Assembly: GCA_020736575.1 (NCBI GenBank)
Contig: JAGPYM010000002.1
Coordinates: forward strand, 3,303,765-3,367,764
Direction of reading: 5' to 3'
DNA length: 64,000 nucleotides
DNA from: Thelonectria olida
Lineage: Eukaryota > Ascomycota > Sordariomycetes > Hypocreales > Nectriaceae
Under the pieces are notes generated by a model that was not told the origin of the DNA, made no database searches, and saw nothing but the letters and a program-made list of their open reading frames with translations. Within the stretch, counting starts at the first letter, position 1, and each line of letters starts with the position of its first letter. This document shows positions 24,992-35,030 of this stretch, piece by piece. Position numbers and translations under genes: made by a program.

Positions 24992-26866
24992 CTACTCGTC
25001 TCGTCCAAAACGAGACTCATACAGTGAGATTCGATTACCAACGAGGCCGCCTCGGCCTTCCTCAACTATCTTACCACTAACATTTCGTCGTTCATAAGCC
25101 GGAGACTTAAGCTTTGAGTCGAAGTCGTTACCAGAGGAAATCTTTCGGTTGCTACCGACCATAACCGGTGGGGTACGGCTCGTAAGTTCGCCATATGGCC
25201 TTGAGTAGAAATCGGTTTCGGGCTGGATGGAGCTTTGTCTGTTTCGCGATGAAGGCTTCCCAGGTGACAGACCCGGCTTCTCGTCTGCAATATCCCGGCT
25301 CGCGCTGACACGTCTCGCGTTGGGGCTGACTTCGGAAAGCGAGGGACCAAGGGCAAAGAAGGGTGTCTTGATTCGTGGAGGCGTAGCTCGTTCAACTTCG
25401 GTGGGATTAGAGCGCAAGGGGTGTGGTTTGCCGTCGCCACCCAAGTCCTCCTCGTCGTATCCAAGGATTTCAAAGTTCTCGTCGCCAAACTCATCATCAG
25501 ATGACTCGTCGTTGTATCGCGGGGCCAAGGCCTCGTAAGTTTTAGAGCTGCGGTTCTGTGCACTCGTCTTAGCTGCCGCCATTTCGCGATGCCGTTGGTT
25601 GGTTCGAGAGATGAGTGAATCTGTGGGAGCCCAAGTTTCCGTGAACTTGGCTGGCCGGGACGACGGATTGTTTCTGTTCGAGCTGCTAGTAGGGGGTCGA
25701 GACGAGTCCAGGTCGTTGAGAGGAACCTCGGCGTAGGATTCACGGTGGGTCGAGCGGGCAGAGGTGCGTTTAGTATCCCTAGAAGCAATTGAGTCGCGAG
25801 ATGAGTGCATGGGTGTCCTCTGGTACTGGCGAGAGCCTCTGCTTCCAACCGTGGTGCTGGAACCGGTTCGGGTGTGCATGAATGGAATCGCAGGTGGGGG
25901 CTCGATCGCATCATGTAGGATAGACTGTCGACGAGACTGGCGGGGAGTCCCGAGTCTGCTATCCGTTTCGCAGCTGGAGAAGGTAGTGACAGATGACTTG
26001 GACTTCTTGTGCCGAGGCCGGGCCGTCAGATTGTCTTCAAGCGGGTTCATGTCCGGGGGCAAAAGCGAGATCTTGCGGAACATGAGTCCCAACCAGCATG
26101 AGACCGAGAAAGAGGCCAGAAGAAGACTCCCCGCAGCAATATAACCGTAGTAGATGGCTGGTACAAAGTCATCCATGAGTTCCTGGTCTGCGAGAAGCGT
26201 CTTCCAACTGTCCGCCTGTTTGTCTACCATGTACACACAGAATCCATAGATGGGAGCAGCGGCCACATCTGTAACGGCAGAAAACAGGTGGTACGCGGAA
26301 GATGAAGCTGGAGGACGTCTGCCGGGATCGCTACTGAGGTGATAGATGGCATAGATGCAGTGAAGGGTGACGACACCAGGCTAAACGTGGTCAGTGGACG
26401 ATTATACGTTAACACATAATGCGCAAGCTCACGGTAATTCTCATAATCCACTTGTTCACCGCATCGACCTTGGTGACCAAGATCATTAGGACCAGGAGTC
26501 CGGCGGAAGCGACGAGTTCCAGCAGGCGAAGGAACAGCTGCAAGAATCGTAACCATTTGACATAGCTCTTGAAGCGGGGGCTCAGGGAAGAATAGTTGTT
26601 GGATCGATGCGAAAGGACCATATGGGCACTAGGAAGTCAGTGTCAGAATGTGGCATGGTCGTTTTTCGCGCGAGGTATTGCCAAAATACTCACTCCGGGT
26701 GCCGGTTAAAGGTGATGAGCGGTCCATCCGACTTGGGTCTGGGTGGCTTTGGCTGCCAGCTCGCCCGAGTCACGGCCTTTGGGTCGAAGGTAGTCTCTGG
26801 GAATCGAGAATCGTTGCGCTCGACAGCGCTGTACGCATACATGTAGGGCTGTTGGACGCCAGCCAT
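24992..26866 (-). CDS. Ascomycete four-TM membrane protein with long disordered cytosolic tail
   Basis: I do not recognise a characterised family, though the topology resembles MARVEL-like proteins. Exons 26866-26694, 26628-26433 and 26380-24992 give 585 residues; introns of 65 and 52 nt both have GTGAG-type donors. The start MAGVQQPYMYAYSAVERND is the first ATG and is in a suitable context. Four hydrophobic segments are seen: about residues 78-100 (LELVASAGLLVLMILVT), 112-135 (GVVTLHCIYAIYHL), 145-170 (FSAVTDVAAAPIYGFCVYMV) and 190-215 (GYIAAGSLLLASFSVSCWLGLMF). The remaining 370 residues are Ser/Arg/Pro-rich, with acidic patches (NDESSDDEFGDENFEILGYDEEDLGGD) and many basic-Ser sites, so probably phospho-regulated. 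No catalytic motif is seen. The function is unknown; a plasma-membrane domain or cortical role would be a guess. Confidence 0.82.
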
Positions 26867-27260
26867 GGTGAATACCACGGCTCTGAGCTGGGTGCACCTC
26901 GACGGGATACTTGACGAGAGGCGAAAGAAAGAGTGAACGAGGCTGACGTTACTAGAGGGCCGAGATGAGCAGGTTGACGGAATGCAACGATCCCAAATCT
27001 AGTGGTGGTGGGTGCAAGAACAATGGGTGTGTCTCATCCAGAACAGCTTGGTCGTTTGTGTTGGGCGCATCATCCATGCGGGCGGGCCCGGTTCCCACAG
27101 CAACGCTTTGGCAGCGAGCCAGCGACAGGGGTAGCTGAACGAGAAGGCGCGAACCTCCACTTATTTAACTAGAGACTGGAGGGGGCCTGTCGATCCGACG
27201 GCAACGGAAGATACCACGGCCGAGAGGAGTCCGGGTTGCTCCTCATCACCACCGAGGAAG
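26867..27260. promoter_or_regulatory. Divergent promoter between the four-TM protein gene and arh1
   Basis: 394 bases between two start codons, so both promoters must be compact or overlapping. The sequence is mixed in composition, with no confident factor site. The final 80 bases are the arh1 leader. Confidence 0.5.
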
Positions 27261-28920
27261 ATGCCGTTGAGACTCGCGCCGCAGCCCGGCCTCGTCCGCC
27301 AGTTCCACAACTCGATCCGCAATGTCCGGGCTCTGTCTTCTGCCGTTCCCCGCCAGCCTCCTCGCTCCCCCGATATGCCATTCCGTCTCGCCGTCGTCGG
27401 TTCCGGCCCCGCCGGCTTCTACACCTCGTACCGGGTCATGAGCAAGATCCCAAGCGTCAAAGTTGACATGTACGAAAGCCTTCCCGTTCCCTTTGGATTG
27501 GTTCGACATGGTGTTGCTCCTGATCATCCCGAGGTCAAGGTGTGAAATGACACGCCCGTAGTCATTTCGGTATAAGTTGTTGACACATGGGAGTAGAACT
27601 GCCAGGAAAAGTTTGAAGAGATTGCTTCCTCGCCCAACTTCACCTTCATCGGCAATGTGTCGATTGGCCGACCGGGCCATTCCGCCGAGCATTGCACCAT
27701 CGAGCTTCAATCGCTGATGAATCACTATGATGCTGTGCTCTTCTCGTATGGAGCCCCGGAGGACAAGAAGCTGGGAGTTCCCGGAGAGTCGACTCTGAGC
27801 AACATCTACTCTGCGCGTCAAGTTGTCGGCTGGTACAATGGCCTCCCTGACTGCGCCGATCTCGATTTAGATCTGACTCGGGGCGACGAGGCCGTCGTTA
27901 TTGGACAGGGAAATGTCGCTCTTGACGTTGCAAGGATGCTCCTTGAAGATATCGATGTCCTTAGAAAGACGGATATTACTGAGCATGCTCTTGCAAAGTT
28001 GGCTGAGAGCCGAGTCAAAAGAGTCCACCTTGTCGGCAGACGAGGACCAATGCAGGTGACTGGCTTGTCCGCCATTCAGACTAGGCGTTCATCTACTAAC
28101 AGACTACTAGGCGGCCTTCACTATTAAGGAGCTTCGCGAACTCATGAAGTTATCGCAAGTCGAGTTTCTCCCCTTCAATCGGTCTCTGGTACCCGAGGAT
28201 CTGAAAAGCCTACCTCGTGCCACGCGACGGCTAATGGAGGTCCTTACCAAAGGGTCACAGACTCAAGCCGAGACAGTCCTTAAATCCTGGTCATTAGATA
28301 GCTGTCTTTCCCCGAAGCGCTTCTTAGAAAACCCAGAGTCCCCTTCAAGCGTGGGGAGCACTGAGTTTGACGTCACAGAGTTGGCATCCCCTTTTGACCC
28401 TCAGTCCCCCGTCAAGTCGACAGGGGAGACCGTCACCTTGCCTTCCGACATTGTGTTCCGGTCTGTTGGGTACAAGTCGGTCGCTCTGCCCGGTTTCGAG
28501 GATGCCGGTATCCAGTTTGACCATCGTCGCGGTGTCATATCCAACGACGGATTGGGAAGAGCGATGCGTCTCAAGACCGACGATGCACCCAGCCGACCCC
28601 TACCCGGTGTATATTGCGCGGGCTGGGTCAAAAGGGGCCCAACCGGAGTCATTGCAACAACCATGTCTGATGCCTTCATCACAGCAGACGCAATTGCAGC
28701 AGATTGGTTGTCGGGGGCTCCCTTCCAGAGTGGCTCAGGTGATCCAAATCTGGGTGGATGGGAGGCAGTTAGGGAAGAAGCTGGTTCTTCGAGAGCAAAT
28801 GCCGTTGCATGGAATGACTGGCGAAAGATCGATCAGGCCGAGCGAGAGCGCGGGCAAAGCAATGGAAAGGAAAGAGAAAAGTTCACGAAAACGGCTGACA
28901 TGCTGGCCGTGCTTAGATGA
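27261..28920 (+). CDS. arh1: Mitochondrial NADPH:ferredoxin (adrenodoxin) reductase Arh1
   Basis: FAD enzyme of the mitochondrial matrix that passes electrons from NADPH to ferredoxin for Fe-S cluster and heme A synthesis. Exons 27261-27539, 27597-28055 and 28111-28920 give 515 residues; introns are 57 and 55 nt and phase 0. The N terminus (about 1-38) is Arg/Ser-rich with no acids, as for a matrix presequence. FAD motif VVGSGPAGFY is at about 45-54, VPFGLVRHGVAPDHPEVKN follows, then YGAPEDKKLGVPGE, NADP motif VIGQGNVALDVARM (about 194-207), and VHLVGRRGPMQAAFTIKELREL. The C terminus has GVYCAGWVKRGPTGVIATTM, the FAD-ribityl contact. Complete and normal in length. It meets etfA tail to tail with only 69 bases between stop codons. 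Confidence 0.95.
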
Positions 28921-28989
28921 ACATGTATGCAAAGAACTCGAACTCAATGTGTAACACCTCACTCCATATATATGTACCATAGATAGACA

Positions 28990-30102
28990 TTACGCGCTCT
29001 TGACCTTTTCTGTCAACTCGGGCACCTTTTCGAACAGATCGCCGACGAGACCAACATCCGCAACCTGGAAGATGGGCGCGTCGGCATCCTTGTTGATGGC
29101 AGCAATCACCTTGCTGTCCTTCATACCAGCCAAATGCTGGATAGCACCCGAGATACCCACGGCCACATACAGCTGAGGGGCAACGACCTTGCCAGTCTGT
29201 CCAACTTGAAGGCTGTTGTCTGCGTATCCACTGTCGACCGCGGCACGAGAGGCGCCGACAGCAGCGCCCAGAGCGTCAGCCAAAGGAAGCATGACCTTGT
29301 CAAATTCCTCCTTAGACTTGAGACCGCGGCCACCCGAAACGACCCTGCCAGCAGTAGCCAAGTCAGGACGATCGGACTTGGCGAGATCCTCCGAAACCCA
29401 CTCGGTGGATGATTCGGCCTTGGGGTCAACTCCGTCCTCAGCAACGGCGGAACCAGACGCGAGCTCGGCGGGAGCGAAAGCAGTGCCTCGGACGGTGATG
29501 AACTTGATGGGGTCTGATGACTCGACTGTAGCGATGGCATTGCCAGCATAGATAGGTCGGACAAAGGTGTTCTCGCTCTCAATGGCTGTAATGTCGGAAA
29601 TCTGTTGCGAGTCGAGGAGAGCAGCTACACGAGGAAGCAGGTTCTTGCCAAAGGCAGTGTGGCTGACGACGACATGTGTATAACCGCCCTTCTTGATGTT
29701 CTCAACAAGCAGGGGAGCGAAGGTCTCGGGAAGGCCCTAATTGATTGTTAGTATAGAGCATTGGTTGGGGGGGGGGGGGGGGGTTTTGTTCAAGCACGGT
29801 ACCTTCTCATATGCACCATTCTCCACGACGATGATCTTCTCAACGCCGTCAACCTTTGCGGCCTCTGTAGCAGCACCCTTAATACTACTACCGGCGACAA
29901 ATCCGTGAATCGTGCCGCCAAGCTTCTGAGCCGCCGTAAAGGCACTCAACGAACCGGGGTTGAGCTGTCCGTCCTTCTGCTCCAGAATAGCCAAGGTCGA
30001 AAGCAGCCTTTGGCGGGTCATTGTGCTGACATTAGGAGCTGGCGCACGGCCAATGAGGCCAGTGACCTGAGTCGACAGTACTCGTCTTGCGGTCGGAAGC
30101 AT
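28990..30102 (-). CDS. etfA: Electron transfer flavoprotein alpha subunit
   Basis: Mitochondrial FAD protein that accepts electrons from acyl-CoA and other dehydrogenases and passes them to ETF:ubiquinone oxidoreductase (yeast Aim45). Exon 1 (30102-29803) and exon 2 (29736-28990) give 348 residues. The presequence is basic ([21 protein letters not shown]). The N-terminal domain has [27 protein letters not shown]. The C-terminal FAD domain has [65 protein letters not shown] and [29 protein letters not shown], all diagnostic. The 66 nt intron (29802-29737) contains an unbroken run of 17 C on the sense strand (29783-29767). The ATG choice agrees with the presequence. Confidence 0.95.
29767..29783. 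repeat. Poly-G tract (17 G) inside the etfA intron
   Basis: Unbroken G run on the + strand, i.e. C17 in the sense strand of the etfA intron, between donor and branch region. Confidence 0.9.
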
Positions 30103-30375
30103 ATTGTCGTTGAGTGAGAAGGAATTGCCAGCTTCTTGCTCAAGAGAAAGGGAGTTTGGGAACCGGAGTAGAGGGTCGCAATCGATAGAAGAGGGCAATT
30201 CAAGACGGCGACGGTTGGTGACGGCCCGAGGTAGCCCACCGAATTACTGGCGTTGGACTCGGCCGTCATCGGCCACTCGCCGGGATTGTACGGCCTCGCT
30301 GGCAACTGCCGAGTCGCCGACTCGGGAAAAGGCATGTGCGAGCGAAGGCCAGTGGGAAGCAGGTCCAGGCGTGCA

Positions 30376-30383
30376 TCACGTGA
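30376..30383. promoter_or_regulatory. TCACGTGA palindrome (E-box type)
   Basis: Perfect eight-base palindrome containing CACGTG, the site class recognised by bHLH factors such as Cbf1. A second copy of the core is 33 bases to the right. Confidence 0.4.
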
Positions 30384-30409
30384 TTTTTAATGTGATCTGA
30401 CTCTGATCC

Positions 30410-30415
30410 CACGTG
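30410..30415. promoter_or_regulatory. Second CACGTG box in the etfA-swi3 promoter
   Basis: CACGTG within CCCACGTGACC, sharing the GTGA flank of the first box. The pair of identical cores in a 40-base span is less likely by chance than one hexamer. Confidence 0.4.
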
Positions 30416-30722
30416 ACCATAACCAGCCCCCTAGTGCAGCTCGCTGGTATGCACTGAGGTCGCAGTACCCAGTCCCCGATGTTCGTCGCGCCAAAATTTC
30501 TCCAAACGCGACCTATCATTACCAGACTCCATCAAGATCACGACGCTAGGTGTATCGAATCCACGACGACCCATCAACGACCGGCTTATACATACGTTTC
30601 TGCGGAATCTCCAGCCTCGGCAGAAGTCGCGCGACGCTTCCCGCCTCTCGCGCGCCCGATTGACCTAGCTCATCTCGTTCGGCTGGCGTTTGAGAGTCCA
30701 CAGCGCGCTTGTCATCACCAAG

Positions 30723-32891
30723 ATGGATGATTCCACGACCTATGGCTCGCCTGGCAATGGCGCATCCCCCAATAGCAATCCCATCCTTGCGCAACCCCCC
30801 CTACAGCCCGAAGGTGGTACTGGCGATGGTGAAGGTAAGCGCGCTCCCGACCTCTGACCAGCTCCCCAATGGAGGCCATGACTCTGACGCGATGTCTAGA
30901 TGTCCAAATGTCCGAGGGCCTTGTGAATGACGCCAACATCAAGCAGGGCAGTACAACTCCCGCACCAGGTACGATTCCTATTCAATTTCAATAACTTGTG
31001 CGCTTATCGACCTTAACGCTAACAACTCAGTCCGTGGTGACGAGGATATGAATGACGCGCCCGACGGCAAGACCAATGCACCGGCCGGTGCTGACGGCCA
31101 GGATGCGAAGTCGAAAGAAACGATCGAGTCGGCCGCTCGCGAGCATCTTATCGCCCAGACCCACGCCATCATTCTCCCCAGCTACAGCACTTGGTTCGAT
31201 ATGAACACCATTCATGATATCGAGCGCAAGGCCATGGCCGAGTTCTTCAACAACCGCAACCGAAGCAAAACTCCAGCCGTCTACAAGGACTATCGTGATT
31301 TCATGATCAACACTTACCGACTCAATCCCGTCGAGTACCTTACTGTGACGGCTTGCCGCAGAAACCTGGCTGGTGATGTCTGCGCCATCATGCGTGTCCA
31401 CGCCTTCCTCGAGCAATGGGGCTTGATCAACTACCAGGTATGGTCCAACCCCTCGAAATTGAATGTAATTCTGACTTGACCTAGGTTGATGCCGATCAAC
31501 GCCCTTCCCATGTTGGCCCTCCTTTTACGGGTCACTTCAAGATTATTTGCGATACCCCTCGAGGCTTGCAGGCTTGGCAGCCTTCGGCCGATCCTGTCGT
31601 TCTAGAGGGAAAGAAGAGCCAGGACACTGACCAAAAGGCCCTCGCTACCCCAGGAGCCAAGGCGGAACACAATCTTGAGATCGGACGAAACATCTACGAA
31701 GCTAGTGCCAAGGGCACACCCATCACAAAGACAGAGGGCAAGGCCAATGGCGAAGTGCCTGCGACCAATGGAGTTCCCGGGACTGATGATGCGACCAAGA
31801 CGCCCATTGCCAAAGTCCACTGCCACCAGTGCGGCAATGACTGCACCCGGATTTACTACCACAGCAACCATACTGATGCCAACCCTAAGGCTAGATACGA
31901 CCTTTGCCCCAACTGTTACACCGAGGGTCGTCTTCCTGCGAACCACACCAGCAACATGTATGTCAAGATGGAGAACCCCACATACACCTCCATCCTTGAC
32001 CGAGATGCCCCGTGGACCGACGCGGAGATTCTTCGCCTCCTCGAAGGCCTTGAGAGGTTCGATGATGACTGGGGTGAGATTGCTGAGCATGTCGGCACGC
32101 GTACGCGAGAGGAGTGTGTTCTTCAATTCCTTCAGTTGGATATTGAGGAAAAGTATCTGGACTCGGAAGCACCCATCAACGCGCCAACAGGGCTCTCGAT
32201 GCTCGGTCCCCAGCAAGGGCAGCTTCCTTTCAGTCAGGTGGACAATCCTGTCATGTCCGTGGTCGGGTTCCTTGCCAGCCTCGCGGATCCAGTTAGCACG
32301 GCTGCGGCTGCCAACAAATCTGCAGCTGAGCTCAAGCGGAACCTTCGCAAGCAATTAGATGGAGGACAGGATGATGGAGAAGCCAATGGCGATGGTAAGG
32401 ACAAGGCTGATTCCATGGATGTGGATGTACGACAGGAAGTGACGACTACTACCACAACTACCACGACGACCAAGACAGCCACCTTAGCGTCGATTCCTCT
32501 CGCTTCGATTGGTGCCAGAGCCGCAGGATTTGCCTCGCACGAGGAGCGAGAGATGACACGATTAGTCTCTGCAGCAGCCAATGTGACGCTACAGAAGCTG
32601 GAGATGAAGCTCAAGTACTTTGACGAGATGGAGGCCGTGTTGCGGGCAGAGCGACGAGAACTAGAACGAGCAAGACAACAACTCTTCCTAGACAGACTTA
32701 CCTTCCGACGGCGGGTGCGGGAAGTGCAGGATGGTCTCAAGGCAGCAGTTACGGTCGGAGGTGAGCAAGGTGCTCGCTTAGCACAGGAGGTCATGGTTGA
32801 CGGAGAGCGACTAAGCTTCCAGCAAGCAGTCGGAGCACAAGCTGTGCCTCCTCCAAGCAGCGATGGTCAGGTGAAGAGCTTCGAGGCATAA
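30723..32891 (+). CDS. RSC8: SWI/SNF-RSC chromatin-remodelling scaffold subunit (Swi3/Rsc8/Ssr2 family)
   Basis: Dimeric scaffold of SWI/SNF-class remodellers in the nucleus. Exons 30723-30834, 30900-30968, 31031-31437 and 31485-32891 give 664 residues; introns are 65, 62 and 47 nt. Domains in order: an acidic low-complexity N terminus; SWIRM (about 105-215, with [21 protein letters not shown] and [15 protein letters not shown]); a ZZ-type zinc finger (about 307-355, CHQCGNDC...[12 protein letters not shown]); and a SANT domain (about 371-420, [29 protein letters not shown]). These are followed by the SWIRM-associated [16 protein letters not shown] segment, a run of ten Thr (near residue 526) and a C-terminal coiled coil. 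Filamentous fungi often have a single gene of this type, so Swi3 versus Rsc8 naming is arbitrary. Complete. Confidence 0.93.
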
Positions 32892-35030
32892 ACCCCATTG
32901 GCGGGGTACGGGAAGAAGTGAGAGGCAGATTGGGATCAAGTCTGGGACGGCGTCCGGACGGCGCGTAGGGAGGCACATGTATTGATTGGATTAGGCAGAC
33001 ACCGACAGGGCAGGGAAATCGGCGCGATTGAGATGAGGGCTTGCAACTCGAAGACTCAACGCGGTTGGTGTTGTCTCACGGAAGCTATTTGCGAGTTGCC
33101 ATGGTTTGGGCACATCCAGTTCAACAACCCAAGGCGGGCGTCTTTACCAAAGGAATGGGTCTGCACGCCAGAATTGGTCTTCTGTGTGTGGGTGTACTAT
33201 TACGTATAGATGCCATTAATTTTTTTCTGGTTGATTTGTTTTATTTCCGGGTATGGTTTGGTCTTTCTGCAGAATTGTCTGTGAGTTCCACCGGGAGAAG
33301 ACGGCATGTAGTAATATGGACACGAAGTATCGCACCACAGCAAAGGGACATGACTTCAATCGCAGAGATGCTTGCACTAATGTTGTTACCGGTCCCGGTT
33401 CCGGTCCAGACATCAGAGTTGGTCAGGGGCACATGAGTCGTAGAGGTGATGTTGGGATAGGAGGAGAGACAAATCATTCCAACAGTGCAGGCTGGACGAG
33501 AACGTGTGGCACTAGAGAATTCCTGTGTGATATTGTGACTGCATCAGCAGAGATGGTTATATGTGTGAGTGGGCATAACCAGACGGAGAAGTGGGAGTTG
33601 TCCATGTCCTGGAGGCTTCGGGCACATTCCGGGGGAGAGACACCGGGCCAGCGGGGGAGAACGCGACGATTGACGCGGGATGGATGGCACTACGGGGACA
33701 AGTGCCGGGTTCTGAATTCGAGGCGGACCGGCCGAATCGCATCAACGGAATCGAGGACGTTCGAGGAACGGCAGTTGGCCGGGGTTGGCGGACGATGATC
33801 CGCTCAAAGAAATGGGTCACGTCGCCCAACGGGCAGGAGAGTTGAGGTTCGGTGAAGAGCCGGCATTTGGGATGCTGGATGAACAGTGGGAGTTAGCTGG
33901 GTTGACTCTGAGGCAAGTAAGTTGGGTAAGTAATGATATATTGGCATGAGAATCATCCGTGCAAAAAAGGAGCTTGTCGCGATGCCAGATGGGTAGGTAC
34001 TTAACTACCTATGTACGTACTACCTACCTACTTAAGGTACCTTATAGTTAACTACCTAGGTACCTATGTGGTAAGGGACGTTGCAGGAGAACAGATGCAG
34101 TGGCAGGCAATAGAGCAAACCAACTAGGTAGGTATGTGATAACCCCAGAGTCTCTCTTCATTGGTCACCGAGAAAATGGAAGCTTCTCTTTCGTTGTCTG
34201 ACAAGGCGGCTCCTTCCCAGACTCAACCCCCACCATTCTAGGATCCCTGAAATCCCAGCGCGGTGCAGCACCCGCATCTGCAACCCGCACCGGCCCCAGC
34301 CTAAAGTGAACCTCGGCCCAAGGCTGACGCGGGGCGGTGACGTTTTTCGGGCCACGGAGATGGTGTGCCCCTGGTCTCCTTTTTTTTTTTTGGCGTGTGA
34401 CTTCATGTGTATGCGAAATGGTCATCAGGGAAAAGAATTGTCGATCAAAGAAGAAAGGGAAGAGCTGGGATGGATTTATCAATCTACAGCCTTGCAACTC
34501 CCGTATCGCAATTAGCCTTGTATCAACGTCTTCATGTAACTTCAATTAAGATGCAAATGCTTCATATTCGCACCATGCACGTAACTGAGGTTGGCAAATA
34601 GTGGCAAACCGCCCCTCACAAGCAGGAAGGAATAATGCAGCACCAAGGTAAACTGTGCCGAACCTACCTAGGTAAGACACAAGCTCGTTCGCGCCTACCC
34701 TTGGAAGTGGCTCCATCTCTCGCTCTTCCACACACACACTGTTGTTGAATTGCTCGAGGTTCTCCTTTTCCACAAGCACGTCTCCAGTTCTCTACTCACG
34801 AAAGACGTACCACCATCTGGACCTGGTAGCCTCAATCTCTAGGCTGTTACTCCAGACTCCACCGAGCTCCGCCAGCTTCCCGTCATTGAGCCGAGGCCTA
34901 TTTCTTGTGTTGTGGTGCCTCCATCTATCACGGATTCCGTTTAAAGAAGACCACCGCCGCGACCGGCCTCTTGGACCTCTGTTCCTCTCTGTCTCTCCTC
35001 TTCAGCTCCATCCCTCGCTCTGCGCCGGCC
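32892..35030. other. Intergenic region between swi3/rsc8 and cat2
   Basis: 2.1 kb. It contains the densest cluster of TAGGTACCTA-type palindromic motifs (33,993-34,070, with further copies at 34,122-34,134 and 34,661-34,674), a T run at 34,380-34,391 and a pyrimidine-rich cat2 leader (34,690-35,030). A + strand frame at 33,253-33,798 begins with ATG but has no family motif, and I do not accept it. Otherwise nothing supportable. Confidence 0.5.

Larger units (their letters stand above)
30103..30722. promoter_or_regulatory. Divergent promoter between etfA and the swi3/rsc8 gene
   Basis: 620 bases. Two CACGTG boxes stand 33 bases apart near the middle, with a TGACTC core between them (30398-30403). 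Either gene could use them; they lie about 275-310 bases from each start codon. Confidence 0.5.

Noticed and set aside
33253..33798. 181-codon + strand frame starting with ATG
   Set aside because: Composition (Gly/Thr/Arg mix) shows no hydrophobic core or motif, and other frames are also open nearby; no supporting splice or promoter signal.
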